64,000 bases of DNA from NCBI RefSeq assembly GCF_001625305.1, contig NW_017802547.1:494189-558188 (forward strand), read 5' to 3'. The notes beneath the pieces are model-generated. The model was not told the DNA's origin, did no database searches, and saw only the letters and a list, made by a program, of their open reading frames with translations. Positions 51,701 to 60,442 of the stretch are shown one piece after another (within the stretch, counting starts at the first letter, position 1; each line of letters starts with the position of its first letter). Position numbers and translations under genes: made by a program. Source of the DNA: Branchiostoma belcheri. Taxonomy: Eukaryota; Chordata; Leptocardii; Amphioxiformes; Branchiostomatidae.

Positions 51701-52954
51701 CATTCTGTACAGTAAATTAAATTGACATCACAACCACCACATTTGGAAAGTCAAGACATGTGCTTAATTTCATATTTAGCCAGTTTGACTTTACCTGGCA
51801 ACTTACAGATTTAAAGGCATCCAATGCAATTTCAGGACGGCAATTTTATTCTGGATGAAGAAATCTGATATTGACAAGAACTCTTTTTAGCGCACTTTCA
51901 GAAAAAAATGCTAGATACTCACCCTGATGGTTCTTTATCAGTTACGATTATCTGTGGTGGCAGAACGGTATCGGCAGCCTTCGCCTCCGGCTGTGGTTTC
52001 GTCTCCTCCCGCCGCAGGATCTTGATAACTGCGGGGTCGTCGTCGACTTTTGGAGACGCCGCCGTGATCTTCTGTTTACCTGCATTGTCTGCTTCTGCCG
52101 CAGGGGGCGCTGCTGCAAGGGCGGCCTGTTGGCTGGGGCGGTGGACTGCTGTTGTCGGTTTGACGTACGTAGGTGCGATGACACATCCCTACACAGTACG
52201 AATAAGAAGGCCAACAAATAAGTACTCAAATTACATACATTATATTAGACCATATTCAAATGAAAATCTACGTGGCCATCGGCTACTCTCTGGCCGCAAA
52301 GCCAGAGTGTTTTACAAAAAAAATTAAAGGTTGCTGTTCAGATATCTCAATAATGTCAAGAGTATACCCCCCCCCACCCCATTTCGGCGCTAGGTGATTT
52401 GGGAATCTTTATCTCCTAGTGCCATGCATCCTGGGAATGGTAAAACGGTGGATTCGCATTTTATTGACAAACTTACCTGAGGCACCACTGAGGGGTGGTA
52501 GTGAGGCTGGAATATCGGCTGACGTACTACATAAGGCTCTGCATGGGGGTTAGAGTGAGCATGGTGGTGGGGGTGGGCGAGGGGGTGCTGCACCACGTAT
52601 GGCGGTGCGTAGGGCTGGACGCTGGGGTAGACTGGGTGATCTGTAGACAAATAGAACATTGCAAAGATGAAATCGTTGCTCTAATACTATGCAAAATACA
52701 GACACATACAAATACACAGACACACACACACACAAACACATGTATGCATTTCAAAAACAATACCTCCAATTGTCATGAAGGTAATTAAAACAAAACTTAC
52801 TAGCGACATACTGCCACTGTGGCCCTGCTACACAGTATCCCACACTGGGGCGGACGTGTCCACTAGCGTGCTGCAGGCGGGCGTAGTGCGGTGCCGGCAC
52901 CACTCGGCTGGGGGCGCTCGTGCTCGAGCCACTGGCGGGCGCCTGGCGACTCAT
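48797..52954 (-). CDS. Nine-coding-exon gene for an unrecognised 635-aa disordered protein
   Basis: Coding exons on the minus strand: 52954-52801, 52640-52477, 52188-51923, 51704-51095, 50896-50741, 50541-50404, 49821-49635, 49268-49194, 48954-48797. All junctions are GT-AG and the phases agree throughout (51 codons+1, 2+54, 88+2, 1+203, 52, 46, 62+1, 2+24+1, 2+51+stop). Protein: residues 52-106 are Pro/His/Tyr-rich (VYPSVQPYAPPYVVQHP). VIKILRRE at 160-167 recalls the start of a SUZ RNA-binding motif but lacks its C-terminal half. A short amphipathic helix is likely at 233-249, basic KPKKKSPVKR at 294-303, a Glu/Arg helix at about 351-372, and GKRWRRKSR at 380-388, resembling nuclear localisation signals. 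399-450 is Asn/Gly/Arg-rich; 497-558 runs from acidic (DDDDEAEPE) to basic (KRRSRRTTSEPRRRK). No catalytic domain, signal peptide or membrane segment is visible. An RNA-associated scaffold is a guess. Structure well supported, function unknown. Confidence 0.88.
49420..49551. mobile_element. Decayed relative of the 35.15-kb MITE, in an intron
   Basis: The right end, inverted (TACTGTCCAAGCACAGGTTT), matches the right end of the 35154-35317 element. The left part CTCCAAGCAGATCTTTTGG matches its left end more weakly. It lies in the intron 49269-49634. Confidence 0.4.
49957..50070 (-). repeat. Dispersed repeat resembling a retrotransposon 3' end, in an intron
   Basis: Minus strand reads CCTGAGGAAGGTGACACTCG followed by GTCACTGAAACGTCGGC and a run of adenines. 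It lies in the 582-bp intron between coding exons ending 50404 and starting 49821 of the ten-exon gene. Related to 1058-1200. Confidence 0.5.
51811..51899. mobile_element. Half copy of family A element inside an intron of the ten-exon gene
   Basis: TTTAAAGGCATCCAATGCAA followed by TTCTGGATGAAGAAATCTGA matches the left half of the family A elements. It fills nearly half of the 218-bp intron at 51705-51922; the other terminus is missing. Confidence 0.55.
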
Positions 52955-53560
52955 TCTGCGACAGCCGCCGTCTATCTCTGGAATTAGATTATTACACAAC
53001 TTCTATGCGCTTTTCTCACATTTATACACTTTTTTGAACACAACCAGCGATGACGTTCTCAAGCCTTAGCTTATTTCATGGTCAGCAACTAATAAAGCAC
53101 GACAATATTATTTATAAATTAACTAATTCAGCCAGTTTTTCAGCCAGGTGCTCAGATCTCTCGGTCCAAATGTATAATAATGTACGCCACGTGTCTACAA
53201 AAGAATTCTTCACTAGCACTAGTACTTTTGGTCTCACAAAAAATCAATAGATATATTGACTCATATATTTCTACTGCAACCACAAATACACACAAAAAGA
53301 ATTCAAAAAACAGAAATATTATTTACTGCTACAGATAATAGTATAAAAAGTAAACGTACCTTACTTTCCTATTTGGTCACTAAAATGTGTCCCTTTCCCT
53401 GTGTGTCGATTCTCAAACTTCCTAAGGACGCCTCAGAAAGTAGTTCTCAGCGACGTTTACAAAGCGGTGCAAGAAGTGCGAATTGCAAGTGGTGCGAAAG
53501 ACAGAGTAAGTGGGAAGAAACTTCCAAGTCTCACGGCGTCGCAGTCAAAATGGCGGCTCA
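52801..53560 (-). promoter_or_regulatory. Non-coding first exon, first intron and promoter region of the ten-exon gene
   Basis: A donor AAG/GTACGT at 53360/53359 (minus) pairs with an acceptor TTCCAG at 52980-52978, so the second exon begins at 52977. The joined sequence has an in-frame TAA just before the junction, which makes ATG 52954 the translation start. The first exon therefore looks non-coding and extends to about 53560. It contains CAAAATGGCGGC (53546-53557, plus strand), a good YY1 site, in locally CpG-rich sequence. The entry spans into the start-codon exon so that the splice is shown; the transcription start is not determined. Confidence 0.5.
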
Positions 53561-54125
53561 CTCCTGGCTCTGTACGGTTTCACAAGGTCTTCTGGGAAGG
53601 GACATGCTCATTATTTGAATTACATTTCCGATCGTAAACGGCAAAAAATTCAACGTCTATGTTCCAGTCAGTTTTTGTGCCCGACCCCTATTGTAACTGT
53701 ATGTATACTTGCAACATGAATGTAACATGCAACATGAATGTAACAATTTTGTTTAAGAAAAGCTAAGTTTTTATGATGTTCCCTCAGAGTATTAGAGGTT
53801 TCTTCCAGAATTAAAAATTTGCATGTGTAACTGGCATCTTAGCGCCTAGCAATAATTGAGAAATACTAATTCAGTTATCATGAAAGTGCCGTGAATGCAT
53901 GTTTTAGTGACACTGTGTAAAACTGCACGTTAATGATACTTCCTTTCGTCATCTATCCCTATAAGAATAGACTTCTCGTTCGCGTAATAATTCTGACGGA
54001 CTATATTAAAAGCGCGACATAATTACGTTAAGAACTGTCATCCAAATGGTGAGACGTGGCATGGTGCCCTGGGTACGAGATCGTCAGACGACAGGTCCGC
54101 CATGATGATGATGATGAATGACTCA

Positions 54126-54184
54126 GAAAATTGACTTTGAAAATCCAGTTTTGTGCACCCTGGAATTACTTTGGACGCGTTTAA
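54126..54184. mobile_element. Right-end fragment of family A element
   Basis: GAAAATTGACTTTGAAAATC then CCTGGAATTACTTTGGACGC matches the right-end halves at 38.96 and 55.56 kb. No left half is seen nearby. Confidence 0.5.
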
Positions 54185-54705
54185 CCAGAAAACTTCCCAA
54201 CGGGGGGAAACAGTTCATTTTCCGTGGACCCAGGAGTCACTGATCTGCGTTCTGCAGCCTCAAGAAAATAAGACAAGGGCAGTCTCGACCTGTTGGGAGC
54301 ACGTAAGCGTTTTCAGTCTTGTTTTCGTCTGAATGGAATTGTATAATTAGAACAGATTTAATGTTTCGAGTATTATGATAGTTGAGGAAAAGTTGCGCAC
54401 GAAAATGGTATATTTTCCCATGTAGCCCCCCTCCTCCTCCTACATCTTACTGCGTACAAGCGCCCCCTTGCGATGTTTTGTCAAACTGCAACACTAACGC
54501 ATACTGACTCTGCCCTTGGTGCTGAAGGGTAACACCGCACGCTGGCATTTGTGCCAACTGATATCCCTTGAAACTTTTCCATAGCGTACGCTTCCTGCAC
54601 AAAAATTGCTTTCGTATTCGTAACTGATCAAGAGAAGAATGAGCCATTATTCTGTACCAACGAGAGAACATTACATAGGGGATATTCTTTATAATGTTAT
54701 ATGAT

Positions 54706-54892
54706 AAAGGGTTAATGGCCCACGCCGAGGTGTATATGGTGAGATAATCCCTGGTCAGGTGCGATGACCACCGAATAAACCACCAAGTGTTAATAACCGA
54801 CCACTTTTTAGGTTACGGCCTCATAGCCAATGGCAAATGGAGCCTTCTGCTTGGTCGACGCATTCTGGCTATATGATTATGCAGCTTCAAGC
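54706..54892. repeat. Dispersed repeat family B, internally deleted copy
   Basis: Same ends and order as 42974-43298 but about 140 bp shorter, missing the middle. Lies between the ten-exon gene and the GPCR. Confidence 0.65.
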
Positions 54893-55408
54893 CGCCTTCA
54901 AGCAACTTTTTATCGTATAACATCTAAACGGATATACCCCCGAAACTGTATACATCAATGTCTGTATCCTGTCATAAGTTGTCAAAGATAGATTATGTGC
55001 AAGAGGAAAGTCAGAAAAACTCAATGCGCCTTCATACAATGTGCGTTTTTTATTGCAATCAGCTGCAAAATGACAATACAGGTGACTATGACAACAAAAC
55101 TTAATCTCTTTAACTATTTTTTTTCTGCGACAATTTCACACAATAGAGACAATACTTACCGCTAACCGTTAGATATTTTGTCAGAAAATATACATGTTCG
55201 TAGCTATATATATCCAAGGCCACGAGTGACAGAAATTTATTGGCAACTGCTGTGGTTTAAGTGGCTAAGAGAAGCTGGCACTCGTAATAATTAAAGTTAC
55301 TAGCTGGTAGAATAATCTTGCATCAATATGCATTTTGTCTAATTATAATAAATGTATACTGCTGAGCTATAATTTCATTCATACGGGATTAGATGTTTCA
55401 ACAATTAA

Positions 55409-55626
55409 TTAAATCCAATGCAATTTTACGACAAAACAAAAAAAATCGTGATGAGGAAATCTATCTGATATTGACATTAACTGCCATTTCTTAGCACATA
55501 TTTGTTATCATTTTATATTGAATCATTTAAAATAGCTCGGAAACACAAGATATATGAAAAAATGTAAAAAAAAATAACTTTGAAAATCCAACTTTTCTGC
55601 CATAAAATTGCATTAGATACCTTTAT
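55409..55626. mobile_element. MITE-like inverted-repeat element (family A copy)
   Basis: Begins TTAAATCCAATGCAATTTTA and ends AAATTGCATTAGATACCTTTAT, imperfect terminal inverted repeats. The interior GATGAGGAAATCTATCTGAT matches the 58.4-kb copy. Non-coding. Confidence 0.65.
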
Positions 55627-56439
55627 CAAATAATCACATTGCAAACAACAACGATCTAATTTACTATAAAGACAATACAATTTTACACAGGCATATACTA
55701 TCATTGTCCGAATATATATATAGATCAGATTGTCTTCTGCTTAATATCCAGCTACAACAAATAATTATATGCCAGTAATAATTCATATGCACTACATATT
55801 TCTACAATAACGAAATGTCTCTGGATAGATATTCGGCATTTAGTGCACATTTCCTTCTGCAATACTCCGTGCACCAACCAACAGCCACAATCAATCATGA
55901 TAATATAGTTAGAAGGGCACTAAAACTGAAATTACTTTAGTTGTCTTTTAATATGCATCGATTATGCTAGACTACCTCCATATGTCTGTCATGGTTAATA
56001 CGGCACTGCGGCAGTTTCCTTAGACATTTAGATTGATGGCTAGATCAAAAAGCACACTGAACTAGGTTGATATGTACATTCAGGTTCTCGTTGAATTCCC
56101 CACGAATAAAACTGTCAACAGAATACGTTAGAGCTGGAATTACACGACACTACATACACTTCAAAATGCAATAGGATACTAAATTTCTTACGCATGTACT
56201 GAACACTCCGTCATCTTGGAGTTATAGGAGTTAACTTTCCTAGACTTCATGTGTCCATGTCAATATGACAGAGAAGATATGATAGGTTTCTCTTGTTATT
56301 TTTAAAATAGTCTGTCACTATTTCACGCGTATATTACTCCTTTTTTTCTATTTTCTCTGCCGATTGCCACAGTGCAATACACGTGGAGCACAGACAGCAT
56401 TGTTACTATCGTACATCGTCATCAAGGGCTCTAAATACT

Positions 56440-56875
56440 TTTTCTGCATACCTAAACTGGTACAGATAACATTGAAAATTACCTGCACCAGACAAGTTTT
56501 ACCTGCAACACTGAATTAGGAAGTATGGATCATACTAAAAACTGTTCAGAAACCATTGCCTTTATATCTTTTATACTTCATAGGTAGTAACAGTCAATGT
56601 ATCGAATAAAACAACCCAGAAACATCTAAATGTCAATTTTATATTACCAAGTACATTGTTTGGTACAGGTTAAGTACAGGTAGGCATTAGTGAGTACCTG
56701 CACAGCTCCAATTTTACCTGCACTAACCTGCATATACCCAGTACAGGGACAAGTGCATGTTAGGTGCAGGTAGACATCAGAAATACCTGCACAACTCCAA
56801 TTTTACCTGCACTAATCTGCATATACCCAGTACATGGATCAGTGCAGGTTAGGTGCAGGTAGACAAATGTACCTG
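56440..56875. repeat. Family C copy 2 with ACCTGCAC-rich tandem repeat
   Basis: 56440-56620 matches 28430-28640 inverted. It is followed by tandem units of 89 bp (CTCCAATTTTACCTGCACTA at 56705 and 56794), rich in CAGGTA and ACCTGCA words. These words form E-box-like CASCTG-type matches only by virtue of the repeat. Confidence 0.65.
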
Positions 56876-56940
56876 CGCTTACCAGCATATGTAGGTGGTA
56901 TATTTAAGTCATCCTTACGGCCTGACCATTATTATGATGC

Positions 56941-57231
56941 TCATACTATCTTGCCATCAGAGGCCCGTGACTTTTTCCCGTTGCTCGAGTCGTGCTCGCC
57001 CTTCCCTCTACACTTACTGAAGAAGTCTTTGAACCCGTCTCGGAAGTTTCTGTTCATGAGTCCGTAGATGACAGGGTTGAGCGCGCAGTTCAGGAACACC
57101 ATGTAGACCGTGGTGATGTCCAGGATAGGCGGGATCTGAATACGGAAGAAGGTCTCGACGAAGTTGACCAAACTGATGGGCGCCCAGCAGACCACAAACA
57201 CGCAGATTACTATGAGTAAAATCTTAGTGAC
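56941..57231 (-). CDS. Class A GPCR, last exon: TM6, TM7 and C-tail
   Basis: The exon begins after the acceptor CTCTTCCAG (57234-57232), phase 0, matching the donor of the previous exon across a 1,592-bp intron. It encodes 96 residues and TGA (56943-56941). TM6 has the FxxCWxP switch as FVVCWAP. TM7 has LNCALNPVIYGLMN, where NPVIY is the NPxxY motif. Helix 8 is NRNFRDGFKDFF, followed by a possible palmitoylation cysteine (SKC). The tail is short (about 25 residues), Ser/Lys-rich, and ends KIV, which is not a clear PDZ ligand. The open frame continues upstream to 57441, but that stretch is an intronic minisatellite and not coding. The TM7/helix-8 wording resembles melatonin-type receptors about as much as other orphans. 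Confidence 0.92.
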   Translation of the reverse strand, partial: VTKILLIVICVFVVCWAPISLVNFVETFFRIQIPPILDITTVYMVFLNCALNPVIYGLMNRNFRDGFKDFFSKCRGKGEHDSSNGKKSRASDGKIV

Positions 57232-57279
57232 CTGGAAGAGAAGAAGAGCGGAGTGTAAAATATCTGTGTCGGTATAGTC

Positions 57280-57390
57280 GGTATAACCGCCCTTTGGCGT
57301 AACAGACCAGCATCTGTATCTGTATTGCCTGTATAACTGTCCCTTGGCGTAACACACCAGCTTCTGTATTTTTATCTGTACAGCACTTCG
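57280..57390. repeat. Same minisatellite family, inverted, in GPCR intron
   Basis: Two units (GGTATAACCGCCCTTTGGCG and CTGTATAACTGTCCCTTGGCG) each followed by TAACACACCAGC or a variant, then CTGTATCTGTA-like words. This is the reverse complement of the 7046-7190 repeat. It lies within 50 bp of the TM6 exon acceptor and extends the open frame artificially. Confidence 0.8.
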
Positions 57391-58372
57391 GTGCTGCTTC
57401 AGATGTCTTTCTGAGGGGCGACTGCATGTGCGAGATGTCAATTAGTTTTAGGAATTCTCAATCCACTCTACTATATACTTAAAGAGAAGAAGGTCGGTTT
57501 AGTCATATCAAATATCCTTAAAATTACCTAAAAAAAATGAACACGGTATTTAATTTTTCGCCTTCTTGCCCAAAGTTATTAAGTCAAGTCATTAACCAAC
57601 TCATGTTTTAAAACAATCAAAATGCAGATAACCTCCAGGATAGGTCATTCCCAATCGGTCTTCATAACGACAAACTGGCAAATCAAGTCATTAGAACTTG
57701 TGGGTTAGGCTAGTCCAGAGGGTAATGAAACTTTCAAACGTGCTTTAAGGGAAACCACCTCTCAGGTAAAGGTGGGAAAGATCAGTGATTTATTTTAATG
57801 GGTGCTGGTAGTGATAGGGACGCGTTCTACTGGTAAAAGTTCAGTCACAAGTCCCTGAACCGCTTTCACAACTAGGCCATGTTGGGTACATCCTTGGATA
57901 TCATCCATACAATTGAAAACTTTTATTTTTCAGTGACAAATGGATGTTGTAATAGTTGGCAGTAAACATAGTGCAATGTAGGAATCATTTTTTATAAGGT
58001 TTATGATGTCAAAATTAATTTTGAAAATATAGAAACCTTGTTTTGTTGGCCGGCCTTATTTTTTTTTGCCTTATCGCACTAGGTTTGGAGTCTGTGGAGG
58101 ATGTCATCCTTAAATTTACTTGCTGTGGCCCAACCAGTATAGCCCCTGCTGCGTCTGCGCTTTTGTCTTCTGTCAAAATGGAACCCACAAAGCAAGATAA
58201 CGAAAAACTCGTTAAAGTCTTTACACAACACAGGCTCTGCGGTAGTTTCAAATAACTAGTGGAGATCTTATCAAGCTTTTTATCGGCCTAGGCAGCGGTA
58301 GCAGTGTTATAGAAGACTGTAACGAGTTGCCAGGTAGCTTAAGGTTTGGAACAAGTTTTGAAGACCATTTTT

Positions 58373-58679
58373 TTAAGTTCATCCAATACAATTCCAAGGC
58401 CGCAGAACAAAAATACTCTAGATGAGGAAATCTATCTAACATAGAAATTTACTGTCATTTATTCTTGGCAAATTTTGGACCTATCATAAATTGCTAGAAG
58501 CAGCCTACGATACAAAACAACTATTTTCGTCAGTGGCATCACATTTTTCCTCACACTAGATATCAGTACGCTGTTGGGTAGGATTGGTGTAACTCACTAA
58601 TTAAAAGAATCATCAGGCAATTAGCTTTCAAAATGCAGTTTTGCAACCCTGAAATTGCATTGAATGTATTTGAATTTAA
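58373..58679. mobile_element. MITE-like inverted-repeat element (family A copy) in GPCR intron
   Basis: Left end TTAAGTTCATCCAATACAAT and right end ATTGCATTGAATGTATTTGAA are inverted versions of each other. The same ends and internal words (GATGAGGAAATCTATCT, CGATACAAAAC) recur at 38709 and 55409. It abuts the 66-bp donor repeat. No transposase frame. Confidence 0.65.
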
Positions 58680-58860
58680 GGCTTCGCGTACCTTCACGTC
58701 GTCCACTCCCGGACCCTGGCGATTGTTTTATTTTCTTTAATCCGAATCTTAACGTACCTTTACATCGCCCATCGCCGAACACCGGCGCTCGTCTTATTTT
58801 CTTAAATATGAAGCTTTGCGTACCTTCACGTCGTCCACTCCCGGACCCTGGCGCTTGCGT
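58678..58860. repeat. 66-bp tandem triplication spanning the GPCR exon end and splice donor
   Basis: Three head-to-tail copies with GTAC cores at 58688, 58754 and 58820, an exact 66-bp (22-codon) period. The first and third copies are nearly identical over about 40 bases; the middle one is diverged. Each keeps a donor-like AAG/GTACG or AAG/GTACGT on the minus strand. Only the copy at 58824 keeps the reading frame open. Reading past it reaches an in-frame TAA within about 10 codons. Confidence 0.9.
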
Positions 58861-60442
58861 ATGAAGCTAGGTGACTGGAACCTGCGGAGTAGACTGGGGC
58901 TTGTGGAGGTGATCAGGCTGTGACTCCGTTTCCTCTCCACATCAACATGCCCGATGGACAGTCGGATGCGGTTGTACTTCTCCGGATCTGACAGCCTTGC
59001 CGACAGCTTCTCCTTCGGCCTTGGACTCAGCCTGTCTCTTCGATGACTCTCGATGTCACCAGAACAACTTCCCGTAGACGACTTGCGAAGGATGCTCACA
59101 GGTCCCATCGTAGCGTTCAGAGAAGACTGCGACACGCTTTGGTCCTTCATGATCTTACTCTCCAATGTCAGGATCGTGAACGGGTCCGATAGTCTTCGCG
59201 GGGACTTCGCGTTGCAGTCAAACTTCAAGTTGTTCTTGGTCGGTCTTGAGAAGCGTCTTGACTTGGGAGACGAAGATCTGCCTTGTGTGTTGTCTGATTT
59301 ACGAGAAGCGGTGTTTTCGATTATGGCAGTAGTCTTATGGTTCCCCTTCGTCCTGTTGCTCTTAGAATTTGGACTTGGAGAAGTGACGATGATATCAATA
59401 TCACTCTTAGCTGTATTTTTTACATTCATCGGGCTTTCTATTGTCTGTTTTCTTGAATTTGTATGCTTGGGGCCATTTTCGGTACGCTGCTCATGAGTTT
59501 TAATGGCAGTTTTATCGTCGCTGTCCTCCAACAGTTTTGGGTTATGCAGAATGATATCGTTAGTGACTATGATCTCCTTTAACTCAACTGCAGTCGAGTA
59601 ATCAGTGTCATCTAAAGAGTCTCGTTTCTTTGCGCTTAGAGTTGGGCGAAGCAACGGTTTCTTCTTCTTCGTAGCACTGACATCGGAGTAACACCGTACG
59701 CGCCCTTGTGTCTCACCTTTATTTTCTTCGTTTATTCTCTCTAGAGCAAGTCCCGTCAGTGTGCTGTGACTTTTGCACGCGAAGCTGACTGTGGCAACAT
59801 TATTATCTCCTCCAGTCTTTTTAGACGTCTGCTCTGACTCACAAGATTTGTTGTTGTCACAGCTGCTTTGAAGAGGGTCTTTTTGTTCCGTACTGCAAGT
59901 CGGCTCGTTTCTAGGATTCTCACTCTCCCCGGCGGTTCCTTGGGAGCTGAATTTTTCCTTGGAATTTCTTCGGGTCGTTTCTGTAGATTTTGCAGCCAAT
60001 ATGTGGTTTGGGAGCAGCGGTTTGTTGGAATCGTGGCCGCCACCATCTTTGACGGCGTCGCTCGAATCTGCTGAGTCGATGGTAATCGTGGGGGGTACGC
60101 GGGGGGTTCCCGTCGACTGGTCAGAGTCCTTTCTCACCGGCACCGGCTGCCACGACTTCTTACTACTCGAAGGGGTGCTCCCAGGGGTGGTGGGGTTCAA
60201 CTCGGTTCTCCTGTGATGGGACATGATTCTTTGAGAGTTCTTCTTGACGACTTTGAAGATTTTGTAGTAACAGGCGATCATAACGAAGAAGGGCAGGAGG
60301 ATGAAGGTGGGAAGGATGAAGAGGGTATAGGACACGTCGGTGGACCATTTGATGGTGCAGATAGCCTTTCCCTGGATGAATTGGTACGTGGACCAACCGA
60401 CGATGGGCGGGAAGCTGGCCAGTGAAGAGATTGCCCACACAC
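58824..60442 (-). CDS. Class A GPCR, internal exon: TM4-TM5 and giant third intracellular loop
   Basis: Plasma-membrane receptor of the rhodopsin family. The exon follows an acceptor (T-rich tract then CCAG, 60446-60443). It starts with two bases of a split codon, runs 539 codons, and ends at AAG/GTACGC (58824/58823), phase 0. Residues 1-12 are the end of TM4. PPIVGWSTYQF and the ECL2 cysteine (AICTIKW) follow, which is the Cys that normally pairs with TM3. TM5 contains LLPFFVMIACYYKIFKVV. From about residue 62 the rest is a Ser/Thr/Lys-rich third loop of about 480 residues with many basophilic kinase-type sites (RRNS, RRFS, RRLS, LRKSS). TM4-TM5 spacing recalls GPR161 and GPR101-like orphan receptors from memory, but no subfamily assignment is safe. 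TM1-TM3 are missing: no matching frame was seen between 60.5 and 64 kb, so they probably lie outside the window. Confidence 0.9.

Larger units (their letters stand above)
53561..56439. other. Intergenic region between the two minus-strand genes
   Basis: Holds fragments of families A and B and AT-rich sequence. I see no exon. The GPCR poly(A) site should lie here or in the repeat to its right; no close AATAAA was found on the minus strand. Confidence 0.5.
57232..58823 (-). other. GPCR intron loaded with repeats
   Basis: The intron between the two GPCR exons contains, in plus coordinates, a minisatellite (57280-57390), a MITE-like element (58373-58679), and the two downstream copies of a 66-bp tandem repeat whose third copy holds the active donor. 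No coding frame is supported inside it. Confidence 0.75.

Noticed and set aside
51908-52327. 139-codon plus-strand frame, and others at 51152-51421, 50759-50983 and 49622-49897
   Set aside because: Antisense shadows of the GC-rich exons of the ten-exon gene, which have splice sites and phase agreement on the minus strand.
53256-53618. 120-codon plus-strand frame containing MAAHSWLC
   Set aside because: Overlaps the non-coding first exon of the ten-exon gene; the Met-Ala-Ala comes from the YY1-like ATGGCGGC site, and no downstream exon was identified.
57232-57441. Upstream extension of the GPCR TM6 exon frame, including a second 67-codon frame
   Set aside because: It lies beyond a good CAG acceptor that matches the previous donor in phase, and it consists of the dispersed minisatellite.
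59053-59496. 147-codon plus-strand frame with hydrophobic stretches
   Set aside because: Antisense shadow of the GPCR third-loop exon; same explanation for frames at 59868-60425 on the plus strand and 59756-60046 on the minus.
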